NCBI GenBank assembly: GCA_030278955.1
Contig: JAOANR010000006.1
Coordinates: forward strand, 27,721,763 to 27,785,762
Direction of reading: 5' to 3'
DNA from: Hygrophila difformis
Taxonomy: Eukaryota; Streptophyta; Magnoliopsida; Lamiales; Acanthaceae
Length of the DNA stretch: 64,000 nt
The position numbers were made by a program, and so were the translations under genes. Below, piece by piece: positions 50,701 through 62,857 of the stretch. Under the pieces are notes generated by a model, which worked only from the letters and a program-made list of their open reading frames with translations, was not told where the DNA came from and made no database searches. The number at the start of each line of letters is the position of its first letter. Positions within the stretch are counted from its first letter, which is position 1.

Positions 50701-53642
50701 CCAGAATGAAATACAAGCATTTGGGTCCTCTGTCGCTAATCACAGAGTGTGTCGCGGACCATGGGTCCGCGACAGGGGGTTCCGCGACAGAGGGGTTTTA
50801 AAAATTTTATAAAAATTTTGGCAGCATAACGCCTAATATTGCATTGCAGGGGAGTGCGTTGTGATCCGTGGGATCACAACGGGAAAATTACGTTGCAACC
50901 CCACGGGTTGCAACGTGATGCAATACAATTTAGGACATGCAATTTTAAATAAAAATGCACAAACACTTTAATATCATCCCTTTCTAGATCTAATGAACTA
51001 AAACTAAAAGTAAAATAAAGAAATAAACTACCTAAAAACTAAACTAGATAAGAACAGAACACTAAACAAATAAATAAAACAAGACAAAAACTAAAACTGA
51101 ATATAAACTATGCTAACAAAATAAAATTAAAATAAAAACTACCTTAAATCTATCAAAGGATACTTATTAAGTGTTTATGCACTTATTGAATCTAAAAACA
51201 AGCATTAAACCTAACTGTAAAAAAAATAAGAAAATGATCAAGAGGCCCAATATGCAACAAACAGTAGCAACCCATGAAGGGGATTCCATAACAGATTTTT
51301 TGGGAAGCAAAACCTTGATCATTCCAACAAAATATGGCTTAAAATACACCCATAGATTAAGTGTTTTTAAACCAAACTACAAAAATAAAATAAGCTGGAA
51401 AAAGTGAACACTAGCCACACTAATTTATTACAGAAATTAAATTAAAACTACACTAAGATCTACATTGCATAAAAATAAAACTATCTACATTAAAAAACTA
51501 CTTGAGAGCACAGTGGTGCCCCAAGAACAGAAATTAAACTACAAGTGTGGCTAGGTTACTATTCAAAGGGGTTGGGTGGTTATATTTATAGAGGAGAAGA
51601 ATTGAGCCCTAGGCCCATTCAAGGCCCACCAGTCGCTAAACAATTGTGCCTGTTCGCGGAACAAATTTGGTTCAGGACACAATTTTTAGCTCCAGGATGA
51701 CGCACAGGAGGGGGCGGGACTTGAGGTCCAGGAGGAAGAGGACGAAGATTCAATGCCAATGGGAGCTGAAGTCCAGGGACCTTGTGAGTGATTAGCCATG
51801 TGGGAATTTATTTTGGAGAGTCACGTGACCTGCAGCTGCTCTCTCTTCTCTGTCGAGGTCGCGGGACTCTGTCCTGGTCGCGGTCCATGTGTTCGCGGAA
51901 TATTGTTCCGCGACACAGATTTTGTGCCATGATACTCCCAGTCTCTAACCATTTTCTGTGTCGCGATGCACCCGGTCGCGGTCCATGGTATCTCGACCCG
52001 GGGTTTGTTTAGCGACCCGGATTTTGTGTCTCTAAACATCTCCAGTCCTTAAGCAATTTCCCTGTCTCCAAACATCCGGTCGCTATACATGGTATCTCGA
52101 CCCGGGGTTTGTTTAGTGACCGGGGTCTGTTTAGCGACCGGATAAAATTTATCTCTCTTTTATTCTTTTCTCTCATCTTTCTCGACAGGTTTAATTCCTC
52201 TTTCTCTCTCTTTACTCCATTCCTCTTTCTTCTTCCTCCATTTTTCTTCTTCTTCGTTTCCTTTCTTCTTCTTTCTCGTCTGTTCCAGTTTTCAAAATTC
52301 TTCATCCTCTTTCCATTTCTTTTCCAGTTTTCTATCTTCCTCCATTCCAGTTTCTAATTTCTTCACTCCATTTTCGTTTCCAATTTTTGTTTTCTGAAAT
52401 TTGGGGGTGAGGTTGGAGCGGTGGTCGGAGGCGACGCCGTCGACCCGCCGGAGGAAGGGAGACTGTGGTGGTGCGGCTGCGGCAGCAATGGAGGAGCTTG
52501 GTCGGGAATGGTGGTGGCGGAAATGGGGGTGAAGGTTGCGGTGGTCGCTGGGGGTTGAGAGAAGGGTGGTCGGCGAGGGTGCTCGGGATGGCAGGGGGCT
52601 GCTGCTTGGAATTGGAATCGGAGACGGAGGGACGGCTCCATGGTGGGGAGGTTGTCGAGGGCGGAGCTGCTGCCGGAGGGGTGCTGCGATGGTGTTGGCC
52701 GGAGCGGCGAAGGCGGCGGCTATGGAGTTGAAGGCGGGTGTTGAACGGAGATCGGATTTGGAGAATGGACAGTGGTGCGGCGGCGGGGATGGTTTTTGAT
52801 GATGGTGGTGGTGCGATGGCGGTGGCGAAATTGAAGAAGATTGAGGGCTGCGGTGGCGGAGCTCCGGTGGTGCAGGGGTGAGGACTGGCGGAGGAGATGG
52901 AGGATGAGGGCTGCCGGGGTTGTGGCCGGATATGGAGGGCGAAAATGGGGGGGGGGGGATGAGTATGACCAGTGGCGGCCGTGTTGGTGGAGGTTCGCCG
53001 GAGGGCCGCCGGTGGCGGCGGCGGCGGGGCAGGTTAGGGTAGGGTTAGGGTTTGAATTAGGGTGGTGTTGGGCTTAGGGGTTTTGGGCCAATGGGGTTTT
53101 GTGTAATGGATTGAGCTTGGATCATGTCATGGGCTTCAAGGGATTTGGACTGAAAAAAATGTGGTTGGGCTTGGACTGAATTTTGGACTGGACACCTGCA
53201 ATTAATTTAAATCAAAAGTGATTAGTGTACCAATTAATTCTTAATTATAGCAGAAAACAGAAATAGAAATAAATAAACATAAAAATTATAAATATATACA
53301 TCTAAATATAAGATAATATATATATATGAGTATTTATTCCACTTGATTATTTGGCTTGAGCTTCGTTTAATGGACTCGTGTTCCACCGAACAAATACTAC
53401 CAAACCATAATTATCAAATGGGATTTTTAATATTTTTATCATGTTTTTGGATTTTTTAATACAAATTTAATGAAAATAACAATATTTTTGTGTTTTTCAA
53501 TACCAGCTTATTATTTATACAAACTTGCATATATCTGTCAAATTCAACTGCTTTCTTATTTAAATAAGACCGGAATGCGATCAAATGTCCGTATTAGACA
53601 CGGAAATAGATTGAAAATAATGGTCAATTTTGGCCATTATCA
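47716..53642 (-). repeat. 3' LTR of the LARD
   Basis: Read on the minus strand: U3 from 53642 with a GC-rich island (about 52430-53045) and a pyrimidine/purine tract; a TATAAATATA box at 51590-51581; then a transcribed R/U5 of about 3.8 kb with constant-loop hairpins (50450-50920). At the end there are three repeats of the LTR-end text GTCAAAAGTTTCA. A 136-codon + strand frame at 47841-48251 is antisense and has no motif. Confidence 0.9.
50460..50920 (-). repeat. Hairpin array with constant loop, left LTR
   Basis: Perfect or near-perfect palindromes. Arm TGTCGCGGACC with its inverse at 50566-50590 (3-nt loop GTG), and variants near 50464, 50655-50695 and 50750-50790. A different arm, CGTTGTGATCC, lies at 50857-50881. 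A third arm, ACGTTGCAACC, lies at 50890-50916. All centres read CCGTGGG, CCATGGG or CCCACGGG. Confidence 0.85.
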
Positions 53643-53660
53643 ACATCCTCACATTTAATA
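53643..53660 (-). promoter_or_regulatory. Polypurine tract of the LARD
   Basis: Minus strand TATTAAATGTGAGGATGT directly before the LTR start TGATAATGG. It has the same design as 13441-13456. Confidence 0.8.
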
Positions 53661-56288
53661 CTGATCGTCCCCGAGCAGTCAGAGTCAGTGCTCCTAAGAG
53701 CATAGACGCTGCATATTCAATCTATTTTCGTGGCTTCAAAAATTTCATTCTTTTTAGATTGGGATAAGACAATCAAAAACTACAAGTATTAAATTTTCTT
53801 GATTGCAGTGTTTAATGAAATGATACTTCTCTCTTAATCAGGCCTACAAATCAGTCATTATTGATAATTCTTCATGAATATCATGTTTAGAAAATTTCAT
53901 TGATTTAATTCTAGAATTAAAGCATGACATGAACATAAATTAGAACAGAGCCTCACATGTAGTAAAAGCGGAAATTTCACTCACTCTCAAATTTGGGTTT
54001 TAATCACGAACGCTCATAATCAAATTTAATTAAATTATCCCATAAGCTTGCGATTGGACTAACTCGCCACCGGCTCATTTCTTCAAATCGAGATCATGAG
54101 GTCTTATTTAAGGGTTATAACGGGGCATACGGTTGTAACATTTGGTAGGAAGGGAAATTTATTGGGATAAGAAGTGGCAGGAATTAATATTATCATAACA
54201 TGACATTATTTTTATTTAAAAATTTATGATCATCAATATTTTTTTTCTTTCTTTTGCTTTTCTTTTTCTATTGCATGACATTAGACTATATCTAATTTGC
54301 TTTGTCATTTGCAATTTATTTGTGTTGAATTGAATTCAACATTTTCTTCTTCTCTCTTCTCTTTTTTTTTTTTGAATCGGTTTATAGCTTACCGATTAAT
54401 ACATTTTTTATGATCACAAATCTAATGCCTTGATAAAATTCATTCTTGCACACTTGGGTTTGAAATTTTTTGGTCTTTTTGAAGGCTTGGAATATTATAG
54501 AGGGCTTCAAAGAAAAATTAGGCTTAAGGCTCAAATTGGTTAATCCTAAAGGGAAAATATTTTTGGGTTTGGATTTCAAAAGAAGGCCAAAAATTTTGGG
54601 TTTTCTAAGTGCCTCGATCATATTCTCGATTTTTGGAATATGGCATGGTCTTGAATCGGTCCCAATAGCAAGTTCTAGTTTCCTTTAATCAAAATGATTT
54701 TCACACATCAAATAAAAGAAATGAGTAAAAGTGACTCATGGCTCAAATCTCACAAGGTTGGATTGATTCATGTCATACAATATTCTTAAATTTAATCTTT
54801 GAAAAATTCTTACAATCTATTCAATGAAATTCTCAACATGAGGACTCATTACCCAACAAGATGATGATATCATTAAATTTTTATAGCTCAAAACCTCAAA
54901 AATTCATATCATGCATGTTTTCAATTATATTATCCCAATTTAAAAGTTTGAAAATTTAATCATAAACCAAAATTAAATATGTGAATCACTGACAGATTTA
55001 TGCATGCTTTGCACTGGGTATAAATATAAAATAATAAAAATAAACAAAAAGAAAAAAATAACACACTTTTTTTTATATTTAAGTGAAAAATCAACATCCT
55101 CACATTTTTTAGCCTTGCTCGAAATGTGAGTAAATCAATTCCTACTTAAACAAATTATCAGAATCAAAATAAAATAAAAGAGGAGGGAGGGAGGGAGAAA
55201 ATATTAACATAGAAGATAGAAAAATAATTCCGATAGCCTTTTTCGTCAAAACAATTATGTGCTCGACGATTTTGGCTATATGTGATCGTTTGGTTCATCG
55301 AGCAAGGCAATTGTTCGATGCCCAATACTTAGAAAAATTCTGATTTTCATCAAAATTGTTCAATCACATTTCTGGATTTATAAAATTTAATATACCATAT
55401 TTACTTGCATAAATTAGGTCGGATTAATTCTGTTCTTATAAAAGTTATTTCGGATTTTAATTTGCTTTAAATTCCAGGAATACTTTCAATTAATCACAGA
55501 ATCGATCCAACCGGGAACCTGTTTGAAGCTTTAATTTTCTTTTTGGTGATTCCACAAATTCCTGCAAAGCAAACACAGAAGAAGTTATCGGGTTTTCTCA
55601 AAAATATCAGCATCCTCACATTTAGAGTCTTAGTACTCTAAATGTGAGATAATTGATTAACACCCGAATTATTTAATATAATATGTACAAGCTGTATAAA
55701 TATTTATAAATATATATATATATATATAATTTTGATTTGCAGAAATTTAGGTTGGACTAATTCTGTGCTTGTGAAAATTATTCCGGATTTTAAATTTCTT
55801 TAAATTCCGGATATAATCTTCGGTCAAATCCAGAACTAATCCAACCGGGAACCTGTAGTCCGAAGGTCTGCTGCTCCATTTGTTGTTTCACCAGTGATGA
55901 GGGTTTCCTCAGCGCAGTGGTGGTAATGAGGTGGATGGACGATGGGGCAGCGGTGGAGCTTCGTGGTGCGGAGATGGTGGAGATGACAAACACGTGAGTC
56001 TCACGTGTTTTGCAATTTACACTGTAAATTAGTGTAGCCCCAATGCTACTCTTCCACATTTAACTCCTTATACCATTTTTGGTGGCTCCATGATTCCTGC
56101 AAGACAAAATACCCAAATGGATAGATTTTCCCTTCAAATCAACATCCTCACATTTAGAGTATTAGTACTCTAAATGTTTAATTGATTTGAGGGTACTTCT
56201 CTGTTATGAAATAAATACACTAAACTAACACTAAACTAACTATGAGTAATCAAGAGTGTACTTCTCTTAATAAACGACGCTGCATCCT
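53661..56288 (-). other. Non-coding LARD interior with tandem 0.53-kb repeats
   Basis: No gag or pol homology. The purine/hairpin module recurs at about 55090-55130, 55608-55648 and 56142-56177. Between the last three are two diverged repeat units of about 530 bp, each with 'CCAACCGGGAACCTGT' text and a GGTG-TCCA-TTCCTGCAA segment (55540-55570 and 56080-56105). 54250-54370 has T/C runs. Short ORFs have no motif. Confidence 0.75.
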
Positions 56289-56305
56289 CCCCGGCAACGG
56301 CGCCA
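56289..56305 (-). promoter_or_regulatory. Primer-binding site of the LARD, tRNA-Asp
   Basis: Minus strand TGGCGCCGTTGCCGGGG directly after the 5' LTR. It is the same primer type as the Athila element at 36393-36409. Confidence 0.9.
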
Positions 56306-59300
56306 TGAAACTTTTGACAAATTTCATCAACACGAGCTTTTCTAAAATATCCCAAGTTTGAATTTATTAAATGAAAAGAGTTATGATTCATGGGAAAGGG
56401 GTTTAAGGATATATTTCTCTTTTATTACTCATGAGGGGAAGCTTGAGTTCAAACGGCGTTATGGACCTCCCCGGCATGAAACGTTTGACAATTTCGTGCC
56501 TTGAAGATCCTTGCCATGAAACTTTTGACAAATTCCCACTACATGAGTATTTTCTGAAACATAATAATCCTGATTTTGATTTGTATTTAATGAAACCAAT
56601 TTATGAAGATGGAGTTGGGATTATGGATATATTTATAGGTTGTCACGTTTTTATTACTCGTGTTAAGAAACTGTGCCCCCGAAAGCGCACGGAGTCAAAA
56701 ATTGCAGTATTTATAGTAAGTACCGGATCGTTCACTGGAGGATGTGCGATGGAAGCAGTGCCCACGTCGTTTACTAAGATTTTCCACTCGGTTACTCGAT
56801 TCAAGTTTTTGTTTGATTATGATCTACTTGACAGAATTTAAACTAAGTTATGAAAGCAATTAAAATAAAGCAGATAAAATTATTCTAGGAAGCGAATTAA
56901 ATTTAATCTAAGAAAGCGATAAAATTATTCTAAGAAAGCGGTTGGAATTATTCTAAGAAAGCAGATTTAAAATGAGACAGAAGGGACAGGAAGAAAATAA
57001 TAAAGATTGGACAAGATTCAGATGAAACACAATTAAACTTCCATTTTTGTTACACAGATCTTAGTTTGGGATAATCCTTTCAGTTAGCTAACTCTCATGC
57101 TCTCTATACCATGTTCACTTTAACAGACAGGTACTTACAGTAAGAGTTTACATGCTCTTAAGGCAACAAATTCTAAGATACCACAGACTCACAACTGCTC
57201 CCGTCAGAGCGTGTCATTTATCTGTGGTGGACAAGCAACACCTGACACTCCATAGATTGAAATGCCAAGTACTCCCATCATTCTCCCATGTCACACCCAA
57301 AGATTCTAATCAAGCCCTGAACTATCCCTTAACTATCAGTCCTAGTAGCAGTTACACAACTCTCAATACAACCGAGTGACCTCTAAAGAAAGCAGTTAAA
57401 AGAAAGCAGTTAAGAAAGCGGTAAAGAAAACATTTAAAATCCTATCACTCGGAGGTTTTTGAAAGTTTGACCCTGGTAGTAAAAGAAAGCCCCCAGTCAG
57501 AATGACTGGGTGTGGATCAAGAATTCCCTAATCTCGGTGAACCGCTCGCAGTGTTCACTTCCTTCCGGGTGGTTATGAGATACAAACTAATGAAACGAAC
57601 TAATAAATTAGTTCGTTCCGGATGCACTCACTCAGGACTCAAAAATAGGCATTGGCAGAAGAGGATAGCAGTTGAAAGGAACTCAACCCTACCTTAGAAA
57701 ATAACCCAGGCCCACATGTTGTTCTTCTAGTATTATCTATTACACTTCATTTGAATCCAAGCGGACTCTGAGTCAGTGCAATATTTAATATAAGATTCCC
57801 AACACACAGCAATTTTGGAAAATAATTGATATTTGAAAATCATTCCCTAAACAGGTACTAGACTCTCAAGAAGAACACAGACCCTTTCAGTCTAGGTGAG
57901 ACCTAATCGCTGACTCTGCTTCTAATTTCCCAAAATCAACCCCCAGTCGGATATGAATTAGTCATAACTGTGGAATTTATCCCTTACTCAGATCCGGATT
58001 TTATAAATGAATTTTTGTTGGAAATTTATTGTGAGACATCTGATTTAAATCACGACTCCTGTGTCCAATGGAATGATCCCAAAATAATATGACCACAATA
58101 GTTACATAATATTATCATGCGTAAATTTATAAGGAAGTGTAAAATTAAATTAACCCAAAATATAAGGTGGGTTTAGACAGAATGTGAAACACAGAGATGA
58201 AATAGCCGGAGATGAGAAGAATTTTGGCTAAAGAGATGACAAATAATTATGGGTTAATTGGATTGCAGTTATCTGTGGTCCAGTTCCCTAATTATTAAGG
58301 CGAGATGATTTTAGACAGCAGGTTAATCTTAAATGACAGTGGTCGCTATCATTCAGACCCTTACTATCTGTGAAACGGAGAAAAACCTACATGTTCTTTC
58401 ACTGTCTTAATTACTAGACAACATTGACCTATGTCGTCTAGTGTTGGCACAGTTTGAGATTCGGGTTTGAAATTAAGATAAAGAAAAGAAAACTGTATCC
58501 GGATAGGAGTCAGCTGAGCAGCTATTATAATCCCGGATGGACGAACCGCCAAGGCTTCCACCGACCACTATCTGGACCATGCAAAATAACATCTAGTGAT
58601 TAATATACAGACCACGAGCTAGTTTATCCGTGTGGGAATACCCGCCAACATTAGTCTGTTATATTTCTCACTAGCTGTTTCACACAACACGGAAAAGATA
58701 AAATAAATAAAAGAAAATATTTTTGGGTCATCTTGTATGAGAGACATTGGTTTCTCATCCAAGGTTATGGAAATTAATCCATAATTACTCATCATATCTA
58801 AATAATCACTCATTCCATAATTAATTAATTAATTACAGTACGGATTATATACTTAGATCATTAGAGTTTAATTTTTATAGAAGAGTCTTTTAATGGAAAA
58901 TTGAACAAAGTTCTTTATATCAAATTAATCATGGGTTGAGATCATTGGATTTCAACGTCAAAATATTAATATAAAGGTTCAATTAATTAATGGGGTGAGA
59001 TGGAGAATAAAAATCTGGCAAAAAGGTGCCAAGTCTGTCGAGAAACAGAAATTGTGTCGAAATTGTGTCGCGGACCGTGGGTCCGCGACAGGAGGATCTC
59101 GACAGAGAGGTGGGAAATAAGAGAAATTGAAATTTTGGAAATTAGGGTTGTTGTGTCGCTAAACAAAATTTGTGTCGCGGACCGTTGGTCCGCGACAGGG
59201 GGATAGCGACACAACGTTTGAAAATCCAACAAGGGCATAATTCCTGGTCGCGGAACAAGGAGTGTGTCGCGGAACGTGGGTCTGCGACAGGGGTTCCGCG

Positions 59301-62252
59301 ACAGAGCCCTTCCAGAATGAAATACAAGCATTTGGGTCCTCTGTCGCTAATCACAGAGTGTGTCGCGGACCATGGGTCTGCGACAGGGGGTTCCGCGACA
59401 GAGGGGTTTTAAAAATTTTATAAAAATTTTGGCAGCATAACGCCTAATATTGCATTGCAGGGGAGTGCGTTGTGATCCGTGGGATCACAACGGAAAAATT
59501 ACGTTGCAACCCGTGGGGTTGCAACGTGATGCAATACAATTTAGGACATGCAATTTTAAATAAAAATGCACAAACACTTTAATATCATCCCTTTCTAGAT
59601 CTAATGAACTAAAACTAAAAGTAAAATAAAGAAATAAACTACCTAAAAACTAAACTAGATAAGAACAGAACACTAAACAAATAAATAAAACAAGACAAAA
59701 ACTAAAACTGAATATAAACTATTCTAACAAAATAAAATTAAAATAAAAACTACCTTAAATCTATCAAAGGATACTTATTAAGTGTTTATGCACTTATTGA
59801 ATCTAAAAACAAGCATTAAACCTAACTGTAAAAAAATAAGAAAATGATCAAGAGGCCCAATATGCAACAAACAGTAGCAACCCATGAAGGGGATTCCATA
59901 ACAGATTTTTTGGGAAGCAAAACCTTGATCATTCCAACAAAATATGGCTTAAAATACACCCATAGATTAAGTGTTTTTAACCCAAACTACAAAAATAAAA
60001 TAAGCTAGAAAAAGTGAACACTAGCCACACTAATTTATTACAGAAATTAAACTAAAACTACACTAAGATCTACATTGCATAAAAATAAAACTATCTACAT
60101 TAAAAAACTACTTGAGAGCACAGTGGTGCCCCAAGAACAGAAATTAAACTACAAGTGTGGCTAGGTTACTGTTCAAATGGGTTGGGAGGTTATATTTATA
60201 GAGGTGAAGAATTGAGCCCTAGACCCATTCAAGGCCCACCAGTCGCTAAACAATTGTGCATGTTCGCGGAACAAATCTGGTTCAGGACACAATTTTTAGC
60301 TCCAGGATGACGCACAGGAGGGGGCGGGACTTGAGGTCCAGGAGGAAGAGGACGAAGATTCAATGCCAGTGGGAGCTGAAGTCCAGGGACCTTGTGAGTG
60401 ATTAGCCATGTGGGAATTTATTTTGGAGAGTCACGTGACCTGCAGCTGCTCTCTCTTCTCTGTCGAGGTCGCGGGACTCTGTCCTGGTCGCGGTCCATGT
60501 GTTCGCGGAACATTGTTCCGCGACACATATTTTGTGTCTTGATACTCCCAGTCTCTAACCATTTTCTGTGTCGCGATGCACCCGGTCGCGGTCCATGGTA
60601 TCTCGACCCGGGGTTTGTTTAGCGACCTGGATTTTGTGTCTCTAAACATTCCCAGTCCTTAAGCAATTTCCCTGTCTCCAAACATCCGGTCGCTATATAT
60701 GGTATCTCGACCCGGGGTTTGTTTAGTGACCGGGGTCTGTTTAGCGACCGGATAAAATTTATCTCTCTTTTATTCTTTTCTCTCATCTTTCTCGACAGGT
60801 TTAATTCCTCTTCCTCTCTCTTTACTCCATTCCTCTTTCTTCTTTCTCCATTTTTCTTCTTCTTCGTTTCCTTTCTTCTTCTTTCTCGTCTGTTCCAGTT
60901 TTCAAAATTCTTCACCCTCTTTCCATTTCTTTTCCAGTTTTCTATCTTCCTCCATTCCAGTTTCTAATTTCTTCACTCCATTTTCGTTTCCAATTTTTGT
61001 TTTCTGAAATTTGGGGGTGAGGTTGGAGCGGTGGTCGGAGGCGACGCCGTCGACCCGCCGGAGGAAGGGAGACTGTGGTGGTGCGGCTGCGGCAGCAATG
61101 GAGGAGCTTGGTCGGGAATGGTGGTGGCGGAAATGGGGGTGAAGGTTGCGGTGGTCGCTGGGGGTTGAGAGAAGGGTGGTCGGCGAGGGTGCTCGGGATG
61201 GCAGGGGGCTGCTGCTTGGAATTGGAATCGGAGACGGAGGGACGGCTCCATGGTGGGGAGGTTGTCGAGGGCGGAGCTGCTGCCGGAGGGGTGCTGCGAT
61301 GGTGTTGGCCGGAGCGGCGAAGGCGGCGGCTATGGAGTTGAAGGCGGGTGTTGAACGGAGATCGGATTTGGAGAATGGACAGTGGTGCGGCGGCGGGGAT
61401 GGTTTTTGATGATGGTGGTGGTGCGATGGCGGTGGCGAAATTGAAGAAGATTGAGGGCTGCGGTGGCGGAGCTCCGGTGGTGCAGGGGTGAGGACTGGCG
61501 GAGGAGATGGAGGATGAGGGCCGCCGGGGTTGTGGCCGGATATGGAGGGCGAAAATGGTGGGGGATGAGTATGAGCAGTGGCGGCCGTGTTGGTGGAGGT
61601 TCGCCGGAGGGCCGCCGGCGGCGGCGGCGGCGGGGCAGGTTAGGGTAGGGTTAGGGTTTGAATTAGGGTGGTGTTGGGCTTAGGGGTTTTGGGCCAATGG
61701 GGTTTTGTGTAATGGATTGGGCTTGGATCATGTCATGGGCTTCAAGGGATTTGGACTGAAAAAAATGTGGTTGGGCTTGGACTGAATTTTGGACTGGACA
61801 CCTGCAATTAATTTAAATCAAAAGTGATTAGTGTACCAATTAATTCTTAATTATAGCAGAAAACAGAAATAGAAATAAATAAACATAAAAATTATAAATA
61901 TATACATTTAAATATAAGATAATATATATATATATATGAATATTTATTCCACTTGATTATTTGGCTTGAGCTTCGTTTAATGGACTCGTGTTCCACCGAA
62001 CAAATACTACCAAACCATAATTATCAAATGAGATTTTTAATATTTTTATCATGTTTTTGGATTTTTTAATACAAATTTAATGAAAATAACAATATTTTTG
62101 TGTTTTTCAATACCAGCTTATTATTTATACAAACTTGCATATATCTGTCAAATTCAACTGCTTTCTTATTTAAATAAGACCGGAATGCGATCAAATGTCC
62201 GTACTAGACACGGAAATAGATTGAAAATAATGGTCAATTTTGGTCATTATCA
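56306..62252 (-). repeat. 5' LTR of the LARD
   Basis: 5947 bp, colinear with the other LTR: TATA box at 60200-60191, hairpins at 59050-59530, GC-rich island at about 61040-61640. The clearest differences from the left LTR lie in the hairpin array, where units are lost or gained, and in short simple repeats. Confidence 0.9.
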
Positions 62253-62353
62253 TGCAACAATATGGACCAGGCTACTAATTGAGTAGAAAAATTGGGCCGA
62301 TGCGAACTGGGCCTCAATAATGGGCTCAAACATCTTTTTGTGACAATAGAGAT

Positions 62354-62520
62354 GATGTTAGATTCGTCTAATCACATAGTTTTAGAATATTAAACATTTA
62401 TAATTTTTACTCTTATACAATTTGAGATATTAATCGTTAAACATTTGTATTAGATTGCCTGAAAACATGGAATGTTAATATCATTTGATGACGGAGGGAG
62501 TATTAAGTACTTGGCAGAAC
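62354..62520 (+). other. AT-rich flank with Stowaway end fragment
   Basis: No gene. GACGGAGGGAGTATTA at 62490-62505 looks like one end of a Stowaway MITE. The partner end is not seen. 62508-62520 is the left copy of the SINE target duplication. Confidence 0.4.
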
Positions 62521-62695
62521 ATTTTTTTTTGCTGAACAGCCTATACAGGCTAGGAAATGAGTGGTGGGAACCTATGCCACACAAATTACAAAGGGAAGAA
62601 AGGGGAGGGATAGGGGGCCGGTGGGGAATCGAACCTCCAACCTTCAGATTGGAAGTCGGGGTGCTTAACCACTTGGGCTAAGTCCTCATCTCCAA
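62521..62695 (-). mobile_element. tRNA-derived SINE
   Basis: On the minus strand the element starts near 62695. It has a pol III A box-like TAGCCCAAGTGG (62680-62669) and a perfect B box GGTTCGATTCC (62635-62625), and ends in a poly-A tail (the T run at 62522-62531 on +). A direct repeat TACTTGGCAGAAC (13 bp) flanks it at 62508-62520 and 62696-62708. About 175 bp. It would be transcribed by RNA polymerase III and moved by a LINE machinery. Confidence 0.85.
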
Positions 62696-62857
62696 TACTT
62701 GGCAGAACTTTTAACATTTAAATAAAGTAATGGGTCAACTACAACAAACAAGTTGACAAATAAAGAAGTATTGTTATAAAATGAAAGACCCACATACCAC
62801 ATAGACTAGTTATTGAGCATTGCATGAATAAATTAATTTGAAGACCCTACGTGTCAC

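Larger units (their letters stand above)
47716..62252 (-). mobile_element. LARD-like element with 5.9-kb LTRs
   Basis: TSD TGCAA at 47711-47715 and 62253-62257, inside the right LTR of the Tat-like element. LTRs are 47716-53642 (5927 bp) and 56306-62252 (5947 bp), bounded TG...CA. The interior of 2.66 kb has no gag or pol. A tRNA-Asp primer site and a TAAATGTGAGGATGT polypurine tract show minus orientation and an Athila-like parent. By eye the LTRs are about 98-99% identical, so the insertion is recent and must have been driven in trans. The size plan (long LTR, non-coding interior) fits the published LARD class. Confidence 0.9.
43497..62348 (-). mobile_element. Tat-like Ty3/gypsy element with gag only, interrupted by the LARD
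   Basis: TSD GAGAT at 43492-43496 and 62349-62353. The LTRs run TGTTGTAT to GACAACA/GACAATA: left 43497-43983 (487 bp), right 47342-62348 with the LARD inside. On the minus strand the order is LTR, primer site, broken gag, GC-rich repeat block, polypurine tract (GCGCAAGGGGGCATC, 43984-43998), LTR. Protease, RT and integrase are absent. The gag matches the plant Tat lineage. It is a second gag-only element in the window, unrelated to the one at 18.2 kb. Confidence 0.85.

Noticed and set aside
50460..50800. CRISPR-like array
   Set aside because: The repeats are palindromes in a plant LTR with irregular spacing and no cas genes; not a CRISPR.
52363..52641. 92-codon Pro-rich minus frame, identical in both LTRs (60973-61251)
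   Set aside because: Low-complexity Pro/Ser/Thr reading of the GC-rich island; identity follows from recent LTR duplication.
53025..53065. TTAGGGTAGGG-like telomere repeat
   Set aside because: Only two or three imperfect units in a G-rich island; the same in the other LTR, so part of the LARD and not a telomere relic.
62621..62695. Possible tRNA gene
   Set aside because: Has A- and B-box-like text, but a poly-A tail and a 13-bp target duplication show a SINE; the cloverleaf was not convincing.
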